From contig PLZI01000007.1 in the NCBI GenBank assembly GCA_003152095.1, forward strand, positions 18,050-77,149: DNA of 59,100 bases, written 5' to 3'. Positions 32,678-41,448 of this stretch are shown one piece after another (positions within the stretch are counted from its first letter, which is position 1; each line of letters opens with the position of its first letter). A model generated the notes under the pieces. The model saw nothing but the letters and a program-made list of their open reading frames with translations, had not been told where the DNA came from and did not search any database. Source of the DNA: Acidobacteriota bacterium (GTDB taxonomy: Bacteria > Acidobacteriota > Thermoanaerobaculia > UBA5066). Position numbers and translations under genes: made by a program.

Positions 32678-33751
32678 TCACTTCTTCGACCTGAGGAGCA
32701 GCTCGGTGAGATACGTCTTCCACAGATCGGCCCAGGTGTGCGTCTGGTGGCCGCGCGTTTTCTCCGAGAGCGGGAAAACCACGACCTGGCCGTTCTTCAC
32801 GCGGGCAACTCCTTTTTCCAGGAGGCCGAGCTCGGGCGGGTTGATCGCGTCGTCCGCGAAGTTGAGCGCGAGGAGCGGCGCCTGGATCTTCTCGAGGCGC
32901 AGCGAGGGGTCGTAGTCGCGCGAGGCGTCGAGGGCGAAAAGGAGGTCATTCGCGTCGGTCCTCGCGAAGCGCTCTTTCATGTAAGTCTCGACGGCCGCGT
33001 CGGCGGTCGCCGGGTCGGGGGCCTGCCGCATCCACTGGAGCGGACTTCCCGAAATGACGAGCATGAGCGCGAGCGCGCCCTTGAGACCGCGCGGCTGCGT
33101 CGCGTAGTCGCCGCCCTTCCAGTCGGGGTCGTCGCGGATGAGGTCCATCGCCATCTTGCGCCACATGCGGTTCCGACCCGCGATCGCCACCGGCAGGCTC
33201 GCGAGCGGCATGAGCGCGTCCATGAAGTCGGGATACGTCTCGCCCCACACCCAGGTGTGCATGCCACCCATCGAGGTCCCGATCACGAGGCGCAGATGGC
33301 TCACGCCGAGGCTTTCGGTGAGGAGCCGGTATTGGGCCTTCACCATGTCGTCGTACGTGTAACGCGGGAATCTCGCTTTCAGGCCGTCACTCGGCTTCGA
33401 CGAGGCGCCGTGCCCCACTCCATCCGGGATCACGATGAAGTAACGCGAGGCGTCGAGCGGCTGGCCCGGCCCGAACAGGACGCCAGCGAAGCTCGGCCCG
33501 AGGAACTGCGCCGAGGAGCCGCCTGTCCCATGAAGGACGAGGACGGCGTTCGTCGTACGGCCTTTGCCGTCGTCGAGCTTCCGGCCGAGCGTGACGTAGT
33601 GGAGCTTCAGCTCTGGAAGCATCTCCCCGCTCGCGAACCGGAAGTCGTGTACGACGGCGTCGCCCGCCACCGGCGCGGGCGGGACGATCTGGGCGCCGGC
33701 GGAGAGGGCCACGCCCAGCGCGAGAACGCAGGCGGGCGAAAGCGTCTTCAT
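32678..33751 (-). CDS. Secreted alpha/beta hydrolase (homoserine O-acetyltransferase-like fold)
   Basis: This 357-residue protein begins with a signal peptide (from ATG 33751, KTLSPACVLALGVALSAGAQ). The hydrolase has an oxyanion loop (VLVLHGTGGSS), the nucleophile elbow GTSMGGMH, an Asp in NFADDAINP, and a His in RGHQTHTWA. The order and spacing, including the DVFRF-like opening (HDFRFASGEMLPELKLHYVT), resemble MetX-type acyltransferases. Relatives with signal peptides are probably esterases rather than methionine-pathway enzymes. The substrate is unknown. Confidence 0.8.
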   Translation of the reverse strand: MKTLSPACVLALGVALSAGAQIVPPAPVAGDAVVHDFRFASGEMLPELKLHYVTLGRKLDDGKGRTTNAVLVLHGTGGSSAQFLGPSFAGVLFGPGQPLDASRYFIVIPDGVGHGASSKPSDGLKARFPRYTYDDMVKAQYRLLTESLGVSHLRLVIGTSMGGMHTWVWGETYPDFMDALMPLASLPVAIAGRNRMWRKMAMDLIRDDPDWKGGDYATQPRGLKGALALMLVISGSPLQWMRQAPDPATADAAVETYMKERFARTDANDLLFALDASRDYDPSLRLEKIQAPLLALNFADDAINPPELGLLEKGVARVKNGQVVVFPLSEKTRGHQTHTWADLWKTYLTELLLRSKK

Positions 33752-33856
33752 GGGCTGATTAGACCGCAACTCGGGCCCTCTGACACAATCGCCGTGCTCC
33801 CCGAACCATGCACGCCACCATGCACGGCGTGGACTGGGAGAAGGTAGGCCGCTTTC

Positions 33857-34474
33857 TCAGCGGACGGTCCCGACGAGACCGGCGTCGTAGAGGCGCCGGT
33901 CCATCGGGGTGAGAGCGCGCGCCTGACTTCGCGCCAGGAGCGTCGTGAAGCGCCGCGTCCCGAGGTACGTGCTCACGTCCCAGAGGCTCTCCTCGGCCGT
34001 CTCCCAGCCGCGCGCGTCAAATCGCGAAAGGTCGACGGGGCGCGAGAAGGACCTCAGGCTCTTCTCGCCCTCGAGGTTGTAATAGACGTCGAAGTAGCTC
34101 ATGACGAGCTCGCGGAGCGAGCGGTAGACGGGCGAGCGAAAGCGCAGGCCCGAGTAATTCGACTTCGCGACCGCTCCCCAGCAGCCGGCGCCGGGGCGCT
34201 CTCGGAAGAGAGCGAGGACGTGGTCGTCGTCCCGCACGGTTGAGCGCAGCTGGACGACGAGGGGCGGGTGCCCGATGCGCCGCAGGGCCGCGGCGGCGAG
34301 GAGAGCACCCTCGAAGCAGTGCGCCTCGCGTGTCTCGAGGACGCCGCGCGGCGAATGCGCCGTCTCGCCGCCCTTTTCCTTGTTGTAGAGGAGATCGTCC
34401 AGAAAGCCCTGGATCGCGTCAGGTGCGCGCAGCCCGCGCGGGAGGCGCAACGAGGTCGTCGTCGTCTTGTTCAA
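33857..34474 (-). CDS. Hypothetical protein with transglutaminase-like Cys/His pattern
   Basis: This 205-residue soluble protein belongs to no family I recognise. It has TREAHCFEGALLAAAALRRIG followed by VRDDDHVLALF. A Cys at the start of a helix and a His on the next strand are arranged as in transglutaminase-like or papain-fold proteins. A third residue (possibly Asp or Asn in SNYSGLRF) is less clear. An alternative is a non-catalytic relative. It is divergent from pgeF, with a perfect 9-bp inverted repeat in the gap. Confidence 0.55.
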   Translation of the reverse strand: MNKTTTTSLRLPRGLRAPDAIQGFLDDLLYNKEKGGETAHSPRGVLETREAHCFEGALLAAAALRRIGHPPLVVQLRSTVRDDDHVLALFRERPGAGCWGAVAKSNYSGLRFRSPVYRSLRELVMSYFDVYYNLEGEKSLRSFSRPVDLSRFDARGWETAEESLWDVSTYLGTRRFTTLLARSQARALTPMDRRLYDAGLVGTVR

Positions 34475-34483
34475 GCCGCGAGG

Positions 34484-34524
34484 ATTCTAAGAGGGGAAGC
34501 AGAAGAAGAAGAGTTTCTTAGAAT
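34484..34524. repeat. Inverted repeat in the divergent gap before pgeF
   Basis: ATTCTAAGA (34484-34492) and TCTTAGAAT (34516-34524) form a perfect 9-bp stem around a 23-base purine-rich loop. The right arm ends 6 bases before the GTG used as the pgeF start, so as RNA it could affect translation, and as DNA it could be an operator for both genes. Confidence 0.45.
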
Positions 34525-34530
34525 GGGAAT

Positions 34531-35292
34531 GTGGATGGGCAGCCGGCGACGCGCGCGACCTCGGCCGGTGCCGTCCAGCCGCTCTCGCTCGGCGGCATTC
34601 CCGCCTTCGCGGCGGGATTCACGCGAGGGGCATTGATGGCGCGCTCCTTCTCCCCCGACGCCGCTGGCCGCGCTCTTGCGGCTGGCCTGGTCGCGCCGGA
34701 CGCCGAGGTCGTCCGCCTCACACAGGTTCACGGCCGAATCGCACTCACCTTCGAAGAACCGGCGCGCAAGCGCCGGAGTAGCGTCCTCGGAACAGCGGAC
34801 GCCATGATTACCAACCAGCAGAACGTTCTCCTCGCGGTCGCCTCCGCCGACTGCGTGCCGATCGTTCTCGCGGATCCGGAAACGGGGTGGATCGCCGCCG
34901 TTCACGCCGGCTGGCGGGGCACAGCGGCGCGCGTCCTCGACGCCGCGCTCGACGCACTCGCCGCCCGCGGCGTCAGGCCGGAGAACCTTTGCGCCGCGCT
35001 CGGCCCGTCGATCTCGCGCGATCGGTACGAAGTCGGGCCCGAGGTCGTGGCGGCGCTCCGCAACGCGTACCGCGAAGTGGGTGTTCCTGCCGATGCGGTG
35101 CGCAAAGGACGGGCGGACCGTCATTTCGTCGATATCGCCGCGTTCAACGAGGCCGCGCTCCGCGCGCGCGGCGTTGGTGCCGAGCGCATCGCGACGAGCG
35201 GGCTCTGCACAGCCAGCACGCCTGACCTCCCCTCCTGGCGACGCGACGGCGCGGGCGCAGGCAGGATCCTCACGGGGATCGTCCGGCTCTGA
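34531..35292 (+). CDS. pgeF: Peptidoglycan editing factor PgeF (DUF152/YfiH family)
   Basis: This 253-residue multicopper-oxidase-like ('laccase domain') protein in E. coli hydrolyses UDP-MurNAc-L-Ser and so keeps L-Ala in the first stem position. The zinc/copper ligands are visible: His68 (TQVHGR), Cys108 (SADCVPI) and His125 (VHAGWRG). The GTG at 34531 is chosen because homology begins at FAAGFTRG (about 26-33). A later ATG at 34636 would cut this off. No strong Shine-Dalgarno is present. It adds to the wall-maintenance genes of this window. Confidence 0.88.
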   Translation: MDGQPATRATSAGAVQPLSLGGIPAFAAGFTRGALMARSFSPDAAGRALAAGLVAPDAEVVRLTQVHGRIALTFEEPARKRRSSVLGTADAMITNQQNVLLAVASADCVPIVLADPETGWIAAVHAGWRGTAARVLDAALDALAARGVRPENLCAALGPSISRDRYEVGPEVVAALRNAYREVGVPADAVRKGRADRHFVDIAAFNEAALRARGVGAERIATSGLCTASTPDLPSWRRDGAGAGRILTGIVRL

Positions 35293-35332
35293 GAATCTGC
35301 CGCGTAGGTACCTCTTCGCGAAGAACCGGGCG

Positions 35333-36424
35333 TCAGGGCGCCCGCGGCCCCTTCGGGCGCGCGGGCTCTTCGCGGCCTTTCAGTTGGCCGCAGGCCGCGT
35401 CGGCCTGCAAACCCTTCGACCGGCGAACCGTGACCGGTACGCCGTCGTCCGCGACCGCCTTCGCGAACGCGTTCACGACCGCGTCGGAGGGTCGCTTCAG
35501 GCCGGGCAGCCATTCCTTCGATTCGTTGAGCGGGATGAGATTGACCTTGGACGGCAGCGGACGCACGAGCGCCGCGAGCTTTGCGGCAGCCGCCAGCGTG
35601 TCGTTGACGCCCGCAATGAGGACGTACTCGAACGTGATCCTGCGGCCCCGCTCGAGCGGCCACCGCTTGAGCGCGGCGAAAAGCTCCGCGAGGGGATACG
35701 TCCGGTTGATCGGCATGAGCTTCGTCCGGGTCGCGTCGTCCGCCCCGGAAAGCGAAACGGCGAGGTTCGGGCGGCGCGGCCGGCCTGCGAGCGCCTCGAT
35801 CCCGGGCACGACGCCCGCGGTCGAGACGGTCACGCGCTTCGGCGAGACCTCCTCGTCGAGGAGGTCGAGCGCGCGTACCACGTTCGCGACGTTCAGGAGC
35901 GGCTCTCCCATTCCCATGAAGACGACGTTCGCCTCGTGCGGGCCGAAGCTCTTCGCGCGCGCGATCGCGAGGTACTGCCCGACGATCTCTCCGGCCGTGA
36001 GATTACGTCCGGCTCCCATCCGGCCGGTCACGCAGAACACACAGTCGACCGCGCAGCCCGCCTGCGAGGACAGGCAGATCGTGACGCGCGAGGCTCCCGG
36101 TGTCTCCGGATCGGTCCACGAGGGCGCCTTCTTCGACTCCACGATGTACACGGCTTCGACGCGCGCGCCGTCGGAAAGCTCGAAAAGGAACTTCTCGGTG
36201 CCGTCCGACGTGGGCGTACGTGAGACGACGTTCGGGAGGCCGATGACGAAATCCTTCGCGAGCGCCTCGCGCATCGCCTTCGGCAGGTTCGTCATCTCCG
36301 CGAAGTCCGCGGCCCGCCGCTCGTAGATCCACTTGAGGACCTGCGCGGCCCGAAACGGCTCCGGCGCGACATCGCGCACCGCGCGCGCCACGTCGAGCGG
36401 CGAAAGGCCCAGGAGATCCCGCAC
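35333..36424 (-). CDS. rlmN: Dual-specificity RNA methyltransferase RlmN
   Basis: RlmN methylates C2 of A2503 in 23S rRNA and A37 in some tRNAs by a radical SAM ping-pong mechanism. This 363-residue protein has the cluster motif C124xxxC128xxC131 (GCAVDCVFC), the GMGEPLLN motif, and the methyl-carrying Cys345 near the C-terminus (DAACGQL). Length is standard, except for a Pro/Arg-rich tail (REEPARPKGPRAP). It is convergent with pgeF. Confidence 0.94.
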   Translation of the reverse strand: MRDLLGLSPLDVARAVRDVAPEPFRAAQVLKWIYERRAADFAEMTNLPKAMREALAKDFVIGLPNVVSRTPTSDGTEKFLFELSDGARVEAVYIVESKKAPSWTDPETPGASRVTICLSSQAGCAVDCVFCVTGRMGAGRNLTAGEIVGQYLAIARAKSFGPHEANVVFMGMGEPLLNVANVVRALDLLDEEVSPKRVTVSTAGVVPGIEALAGRPRRPNLAVSLSGADDATRTKLMPINRTYPLAELFAALKRWPLERGRRITFEYVLIAGVNDTLAAAAKLAALVRPLPSKVNLIPLNESKEWLPGLKRPSDAVVNAFAKAVADDGVPVTVRRSKGLQADAACGQLKGREEPARPKGPRAP

Positions 36425-36472
36425 GGCGCCAGCGTACCTCCTGGCCCGACCGTCAGCCTCTTCTCGCCCCCT

Positions 36473-36868
36473 TCAGCCCCTCTTGGCCACAGTCGATCGG
36501 ATCGTGACCGTGGCCTGCGGGTGGCGGCGCGCGCGGATGGGGCGCGTCGGGTCGATGCCGACCGAGCGCAGGAAGCTCAGGTCCTTGACGTTGATCTGGA
36601 AGACGGCCGTTTCGACGGTGCGCCCCTCGCCGTCCTCGGCGGCGCGCCCCGTCTGCAGCGCGCCCCGGCGAATGGACGGAAGGGCGGCCGACGAGCGCCG
36701 CCCGCGCTTCTCGAGCGCGACGGTGGCGTCGAGGACGAGATAGACGCCGTAACCCTCGGCCTTCACCTTCGCGAGGATCTCGTGCACCTTCTCCGAAGAC
36801 GAGACCGCCTCGTTGAGCGCGGCACCGAGCTCCCGGAGATACGCGCGTACCTTGTCGTCCAAAGCCAT
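36473..36868 (-). CDS. Hypothetical protein
   Basis: This 131-residue soluble protein begins with a helical segment (VRAYLRELGAALNEAVSSSE, then KVHEILAKVKAEGYGVYLVL). The rest is strand-rich and basic and ends in RRHPQATVTIRSTVAKRG. I recognise no domain. Codon usage looks native and it lies 48 bases upstream of rlmN on the same strand, so it may share that transcript. Confidence 0.5.
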   Translation of the reverse strand: MALDDKVRAYLRELGAALNEAVSSSEKVHEILAKVKAEGYGVYLVLDATVALEKRGRRSSAALPSIRRGALQTGRAAEDGEGRTVETAVFQINVKDLSFLRSVGIDPTRPIRARRHPQATVTIRSTVAKRG

Positions 36869-36983
36869 CCTGGCGGCAATCTAGGCCGCTGCTGGCGGGG
36901 AGTCAATCGCGCAGGATGACCGTTCGATTTCGTTCGACGAACCGCTTCTCTTCTTCGCGAACGAGGAGCAAAATCCGCAGCCC

Positions 36984-37622
36984 GTGCCCAGGACGCACTT
37001 CGTCAACGGCCATCCGCTCGAGCCGCCCTTTGCCACGGGCATGGAGCGCGCTCTCTTCGGAATGGGCTGCTTCTGGGGGGCCGAGAGGAAGTTCTGGCAG
37101 ACGAGCGGCGTCTTCTCGACAGCCGTCGGGTACGCTGCGGGCCTCACGCCGAACCCAACGTACCGTGAGGTCTGCACGGGGCGCACGGGGCACAGCGAGG
37201 TCGTCCTCGTCGTCTTCGACCCCGCGAAGGTCTCGTACGAACAGCTGCTGAAGGTCTTCTGGGAAAGCCACGACCCGACGCAGGGGATGCGGCAGGGAAA
37301 CGACAGCGGCACGCAGTACCGCTCCGGGATCTACACGTTCGACGAGACGCAGCGCGCGGCGGCCGAAGCCTCGAAGAGCATGTTCCAGAAGGAGCTCGCG
37401 GCGGCGGGCCATGCAGCCATCACGACCGAGATCCTGCCGGCTCCGAAGTTCACTTACGCCGAGGACTACCACCAGCAGTACCTCGCGAAGAACCCGGACG
37501 GCTACTGCGGCCTCGGGGGAACTGGCGTGTCGTGCCCCGTGGGCGTGCCCCGCAGGGGGCGTAGGACCGCGGCCGGCATCGAGACGGCGTCTCACCGAGA
37601 CGCTAAACTCCACGGTTCGTGA
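36984..37622 (+). CDS. msrA: Peptide-methionine (S)-S-oxide reductase
   Basis: MsrA repairs S-methionine sulfoxide in proteins. The 212-residue enzyme has the catalytic Cys29 (GMGCFWGAE), TGHSEVV, the [19 protein letters not shown] block and the C-terminal resolving Cys region ([12 protein letters not shown]). The protein is close to the long E. coli type, including VNGHPLEPP before the core. The start is GTG 36984; no other in-frame start extends it. The extra C-terminal tail ([19 protein letters not shown]) overlaps the next gene's start by GTGA. Confidence 0.92.
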   Translation: MPRTHFVNGHPLEPPFATGMERALFGMGCFWGAERKFWQTSGVFSTAVGYAAGLTPNPTYREVCTGRTGHSEVVLVVFDPAKVSYEQLLKVFWESHDPTQGMRQGNDSGTQYRSGIYTFDETQRAAAEASKSMFQKELAAAGHAAITTEILPAPKFTYAEDYHQQYLAKNPDGYCGLGGTGVSCPVGVPRRGRRTAAGIETASHRDAKLHGS

Positions 37623-40261
37623 GATCCGCCGTTCGGTACACCTCCGTCCGCCAGCGCTTCGAGCCTTTCCTCCTCGCCGTGGAGCGCCCCGGACGCTACC
37701 TCGGTCTGGAGCGAAACGTCACGCGCAAGGATCTCGGCGCGATGTCGGTGACCGTGTGCCTCGCATTCCCGGACGCCTACGAGATCGGGATGAGCCACAC
37801 GGGCACGAAGATCCTCTACGAAATCGTGAACCGGCGGCAGGACTGGTCCTGCGAGCGCACGTACGCTCCGTGGGTCGACTTCGAAGCCGTGCTCCGCCGG
37901 GAGAACGTCCCGCTCTTCTCGGTGGAGTCGTTCGCGCCCGTTTCGGATTTCGACGTCGTCGGTTTCTCCCTCCAGAGCGAGCTCAATTACACGAACGTCC
38001 CGAACATGCTCGACCTTTCAGGCATTCCCGTGCTCGCGGCGGAGCGCGGCGACGCCGACCCGATCGTCATCGGCGGCGGGCCGTGCACCGCGAATCCCGA
38101 ACCGCTCGCGGACTTCTTCGACGTGTTTCTGATCGGCGACGCGGAAGAAGCGCTTCCCGTCTTTCTCGAAAAGGTCGCGGCCACGAAATGGCTTTCACGC
38201 CGCGAGCGCCTCATCGCGCTCGCCACGTGCCCGGGCATCTACACCCCGTCCCTCTACGACGTCGTCTATGACGGGGACCGCGTCGTGTCGACGACGCCGA
38301 ACGCCCCGGGGGTTCCCCAGAAGGTGAGCCGCGTTTGGGTCGAGAAGCTCTCTGCCGACGTCTATCCCGCCAAACCCATGGTCCCTTCGGTCGACATCAT
38401 CCAGGACCGCCTCGGCCTCGAGATCATGCGCGGCTGCACGCAGGGCTGCCGCTTCTGCCAGGCCGGTTACTGGTACCGGCCCGTACGCGAACTGGACCCC
38501 GCCGACATCGCGAGGGCCACGAAAGCGTTCATCGACGAGGCCGGCTGGAGCGAGGTGGGACTGCTCTCGCTGTCCTCCGCCGACTACTCACAGATCGAGC
38601 CGCTCGTCGCGTGCCTCGCGCCGGAGCTCGCGAAGACGCGGGTGTCGATCTCGCTCCCGTCGCTTCGGGCAGAGGCCTTCTCCGTCGCCCTCGCGGACGC
38701 CGTCTCCGAGGTCCGAAAGTCGGGTTTCACGTTCGCGCCGGAAACGGGTTCCGACCGTTTGCGCCGCGTCATCAACAAGACGTTCACGAGTGCCGACATG
38801 GTGAAGGCGGCGGACGTCGCCTTTTCGCGCGGCTGGGACATGATCAAGGTCTATACGATGATCGGCCTCCCGACGGAGACCGAGCCCGATCTCGATGAGC
38901 TCGTCACGCTCGTGAAAGACATCCTCGCGCAGGGCAAGAAGCACGGCGTCCGTCCCACGGTGAATGTGTCGGTGGGGTCGTTCGTCCCGAAGAGCTTCAC
39001 GCCGTTCCAGTGGTTCGCCTTCGACGGCGTCGAGAGCCTGAGCCGCAAGCTGGCCTACCTGAAGGAGAAGTTCCGCACGGTGAAGGGCGCGAAGATGACG
39101 TGGCATGAGCCGAAGGAGGCCGAGATCGAGGCGATGCTCTCGCTCGGCGACCGGCGCATGGGTCGCGCGATTCTCGAGGTCTGGAAGCGCGGCGGCCGCT
39201 TCGACGCGTGGAGCGAACACTTCTCGTGGGCGCGCTGGAACGAGGCGCTCGAGGCCGCGGAGGTCGCGAAGGATCGCCACCTGCGCGAGAAGGACCTCAA
39301 GGAGACGCTCCCCTGGGACGTCGTCGACGCTTTCATCCGCAAGCCCTTTCTCATCGTCGAGTGGAAGAAAGCCGTGAAGGAGATGCGAACCGACGACTGC
39401 AAGTGGGGACGCTGCTACGCATGCGGCGTCCCGGGCGACGGCGAGGACACCGTGCTGGCGAATTCCCTGCCGAAGGATTTCGGATTCTTAGAAGGTAATT
39501 GGGGCACCAGCGGCGGTGTCACGTTGCCTGTCGCACCGGCGCCGACTGCGGGCGCATCAGCCCCATTACCCTTCGAGGAAAAAGCACCGCTGCCGTTTGC
39601 TCCGCCATCCCCGGACGCACGAGACGCAGGCCGAGGGTCCGCTTACACCGAGAAAGCCAAGGGTGCCGCGTACCGCATGAAGGCGACGCCCGACCTGCTG
39701 CCGCTGCGCGAGCGGCGGGCTCCCGGCGGTGCGCTCGGGGTGCCCCTCGCCGAGACGGCGCGGTCGTACCGATTCACATTCGAGAAGCTCGGCGACGCGC
39801 GCTACCTCTCGCATCGCAACACGATGGACGTCCTCGAACGCGCGCTCCGCGCCTCCGGCGCGCCCGTGCGCTACACGGAGGGATACAACCCGCACCTTCG
39901 GATGTCCATGGGGCCGGCGCTGCCGCTCGGCCATGAGTCGAAGCACGAGCTGTTCGACGTGGACGTCCTCGACGCCCTGACGGACGCGCACGTCACGGCC
40001 GTGAACGCGAGGCTTCCCGAAGGCCTCAGGATCACCGCGTGCGCGGAGCTGCCAAAGGGCGCGAAGTCTCTCGGGCGCGCGGCGACGATGGCCGTCTACC
40101 GCTTCACGCTCCCGAACGGGGAGACGCGCACCGAGCGCCTCGCGCTCTCGGGCGCGGAAGCCACCACGCCGAAGAAATTCCTCGAAAAGGAATATGGAGT
40201 ACCCCCCGAGGGCCAGCACGGCATTCGGGTGAGGCGGGAGGAGACGGTCCTCGCGTCGTAA
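37619..40261 (+). CDS. B12-binding-type radical SAM protein (TIGR03960) fused to a DUF2344 domain
   Basis: This 880-residue protein has an N-terminal B12-binding-like Rossmann region (about 40-190; [32 protein letters not shown]). A radical SAM domain follows with CTQGCRFC (about 270-277). A long Pro/Ala linker (about 625-690) leads to a C-terminal DUF2344/TIGR03936 domain ([20 protein letters not shown]). In many bacteria these two parts are adjacent genes or a fusion, often near ribosomal or RNase G genes; the reaction is unknown. It starts with GTG overlapping the msrA stop. The linker codons contain a large imperfect palindrome (39494-39570). Confidence 0.85.
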   Translation: MRSAVRYTSVRQRFEPFLLAVERPGRYLGLERNVTRKDLGAMSVTVCLAFPDAYEIGMSHTGTKILYEIVNRRQDWSCERTYAPWVDFEAVLRRENVPLFSVESFAPVSDFDVVGFSLQSELNYTNVPNMLDLSGIPVLAAERGDADPIVIGGGPCTANPEPLADFFDVFLIGDAEEALPVFLEKVAATKWLSRRERLIALATCPGIYTPSLYDVVYDGDRVVSTTPNAPGVPQKVSRVWVEKLSADVYPAKPMVPSVDIIQDRLGLEIMRGCTQGCRFCQAGYWYRPVRELDPADIARATKAFIDEAGWSEVGLLSLSSADYSQIEPLVACLAPELAKTRVSISLPSLRAEAFSVALADAVSEVRKSGFTFAPETGSDRLRRVINKTFTSADMVKAADVAFSRGWDMIKVYTMIGLPTETEPDLDELVTLVKDILAQGKKHGVRPTVNVSVGSFVPKSFTPFQWFAFDGVESLSRKLAYLKEKFRTVKGAKMTWHEPKEAEIEAMLSLGDRRMGRAILEVWKRGGRFDAWSEHFSWARWNEALEAAEVAKDRHLREKDLKETLPWDVVDAFIRKPFLIVEWKKAVKEMRTDDCKWGRCYACGVPGDGEDTVLANSLPKDFGFLEGNWGTSGGVTLPVAPAPTAGASAPLPFEEKAPLPFAPPSPDARDAGRGSAYTEKAKGAAYRMKATPDLLPLRERRAPGGALGVPLAETARSYRFTFEKLGDARYLSHRNTMDVLERALRASGAPVRYTEGYNPHLRMSMGPALPLGHESKHELFDVDVLDALTDAHVTAVNARLPEGLRITACAELPKGAKSLGRAATMAVYRFTLPNGETRTERLALSGAEATTPKKFLEKEYGVPPEGQHGIRVRREETVLAS
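39494..39570. repeat. Imperfect palindrome inside the linker of the radical SAM gene
   Basis: The outer arms GGTAATTGGGGC (39494-39505) and GCCCCATTACC (39560-39570) pair with one bulged base. An inner pair CGGTG/CACCG (39514-39518 and 39534-39538) is nested within. The AT-containing arms stand out from the surrounding codons. It may be a domesticated palindromic element or simply a structured linker sequence. Confidence 0.4.
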
Positions 40262-40271
40262 ACTCGTGGGG

Positions 40272-40649
40272 ATGGCCTTCACCGTCCGCTGCCACGCGAC
40301 CTTCGAAGCGGCACACCACCTCGTGGATTACGTGGGCGGGCCGGAGCCTGTGCACGGGCACTCGTGGAAGATCGAGGTGGCGCTCGGGACGTCCGCGCTC
40401 GGCGCGTACGACCTCTCCGTGGACTTCGTGCCGACCGAGGCGCTCGTGAGGTCGCTCGCGGAGCGCCTCCACAACCGCGACCTGAATACGGTGCCGCCCT
40501 TCGACCGGAGGAACACGAGCGCCGAGAACGTCGCGCTCTGGGTCGCGGAAGAGATCCGCAAGGCTGGCGTCCTCGCTGGAGGCGTGCGCCTCGAGGAAGT
40601 CACGGTATGGGAAGGCACGCGCAACTCCGTCACATTCCGCCCGGATTGA
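40272..40649 (+). CDS. 6-carboxytetrahydropterin synthase-like protein (QueD homologue) lacking catalytic residues
   Basis: This 125-residue PTPS/QueD-fold protein keeps the zinc-binding histidines: His15 or His16 in FEAAHH, His28 and His30 in VHGHSW. It also keeps the pterin-binding Glu114 (TVWEGTRNS). The catalytic Cys that precedes HGH in QueD (KCGRLHGH) is replaced in GGPEPVHGH. The Asp-His pair (LDHHYLN) reads LHNRDLN at 66-72. It is therefore unlikely to have normal QueD activity, although queE and queC are only 17 kb away. The start could be ATG 40272 or GTG 40266. Confidence 0.75.
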   Translation: MAFTVRCHATFEAAHHLVDYVGGPEPVHGHSWKIEVALGTSALGAYDLSVDFVPTEALVRSLAERLHNRDLNTVPPFDRRNTSAENVALWVAEEIRKAGVLAGGVRLEEVTVWEGTRNSVTFRPD

Positions 40650-40656
40650 GGGGACC

Positions 40657-41448
40657 ATGCATCTCGTCGCCTTCCACGGTTATCCGCTCGACCGCCGAAT
40701 CTGGGGTCCTCTCGCCACGCGCGCCGCGGCGGGCGCGCTCGGCCCTATTGCGTCCGTCTTCGCTCCCGACTTCCGCGGCCGCGGGACTTCGCGTCGTCCC
40801 GCCGCGCCCACCCACGCGATGACGCTTCTCGCCGACGACATGGCCGAAGAGATCTCCCGCGCGCTGCCCGAAGGCGAGCCGTTCCTTCTCGCGGGCCTCT
40901 CGATGGGCGGCTACGTGGCATTCGAGTTCCTGAAACGGCACGGGGCGCGCTACGGCGCCCGCCTGAAAGGCCTCGCGCTTTTCGACACGAAGGCCTCCGC
41001 GGACGACGACGCGGCTCGCGTGAAACGCAGGGAGGCCATCGAGGCCCTGCGCAAGGACGGGATCGAAGCGGCGCTCTCCGCCATGCTGCCAAAGCTCCTC
41101 GCCCGGAGTTCGAAAAACACGCCCGTCGAGGAGACCGCGCGCGCGATGATCCTCGCGACGCCGCCCGGGACCGCGATGGCCGACCTCGCGGGCCTCGCCC
41201 TGCGCGACGAAGGCTTCGACGTGCTGTCCGGCTGGGAGAAGCCGCTCCTCGTCGTCGTGGGCGACGAGGACGCCATCGCGCCGCCGTCCGACGCCGAGGC
41301 GATGACGGCTGTCGCGGGCCGCGCGTCTTGGGTGAGCCTCGTGACGGTCCCGCGGGCCGGGCACCTCGTGCCGCTCGAGAACCCGGACGAGGCCGCGGAC
41401 GCCGTCGTGGCGTTCGCGGAACGCGCTATTTCCCCGACGCGGCGCTGA
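40657..41448 (+). CDS. Alpha/beta-fold hydrolase
   Basis: This 263-residue cytoplasmic hydrolase has an HGYPLD oxyanion region, the Ser nucleophile in AGLSMGGYVAFEF, an acid in VVGDEDAIAPP, and the His in PRAGHLVPLENPD. It resembles small esterases or hydrolases of the 3-oxoadipate enol-lactonase type (MhpC/PcaD-like); the substrate is not predictable. It starts 7 bases after the QueD-like gene. Its last 23 bases overlap the 3' end of the convergent radical SAM gene. Confidence 0.85.
   Translation: MHLVAFHGYPLDRRIWGPLATRAAAGALGPIASVFAPDFRGRGTSRRPAAPTHAMTLLADDMAEEISRALPEGEPFLLAGLSMGGYVAFEFLKRHGARYGARLKGLALFDTKASADDDAARVKRREAIEALRKDGIEAALSAMLPKLLARSSKNTPVEETARAMILATPPGTAMADLAGLALRDEGFDVLSGWEKPLLVVVGDEDAIAPPSDAEAMTAVAGRASWVSLVTVPRAGHLVPLENPDEAADAVVAFAERAISPTRR

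Noticed and set aside
33809-33856. Small forward open frame starting MHATMHGVDWEKVGRFLSG, with a doubled ATGCACG
   Set aside because: It is short, runs into the convergent gene in Arg-rich sequence, and has no ribosome-binding site or homologue I recognise.
35330-35370. GC-rich inverted repeat at the end of rlmN (GCGCCCG/CGGGCGC)
   Set aside because: It lies within Pro/Arg codons of the C-terminal tail, is expected by chance at this GC content, and lacks a T-run.
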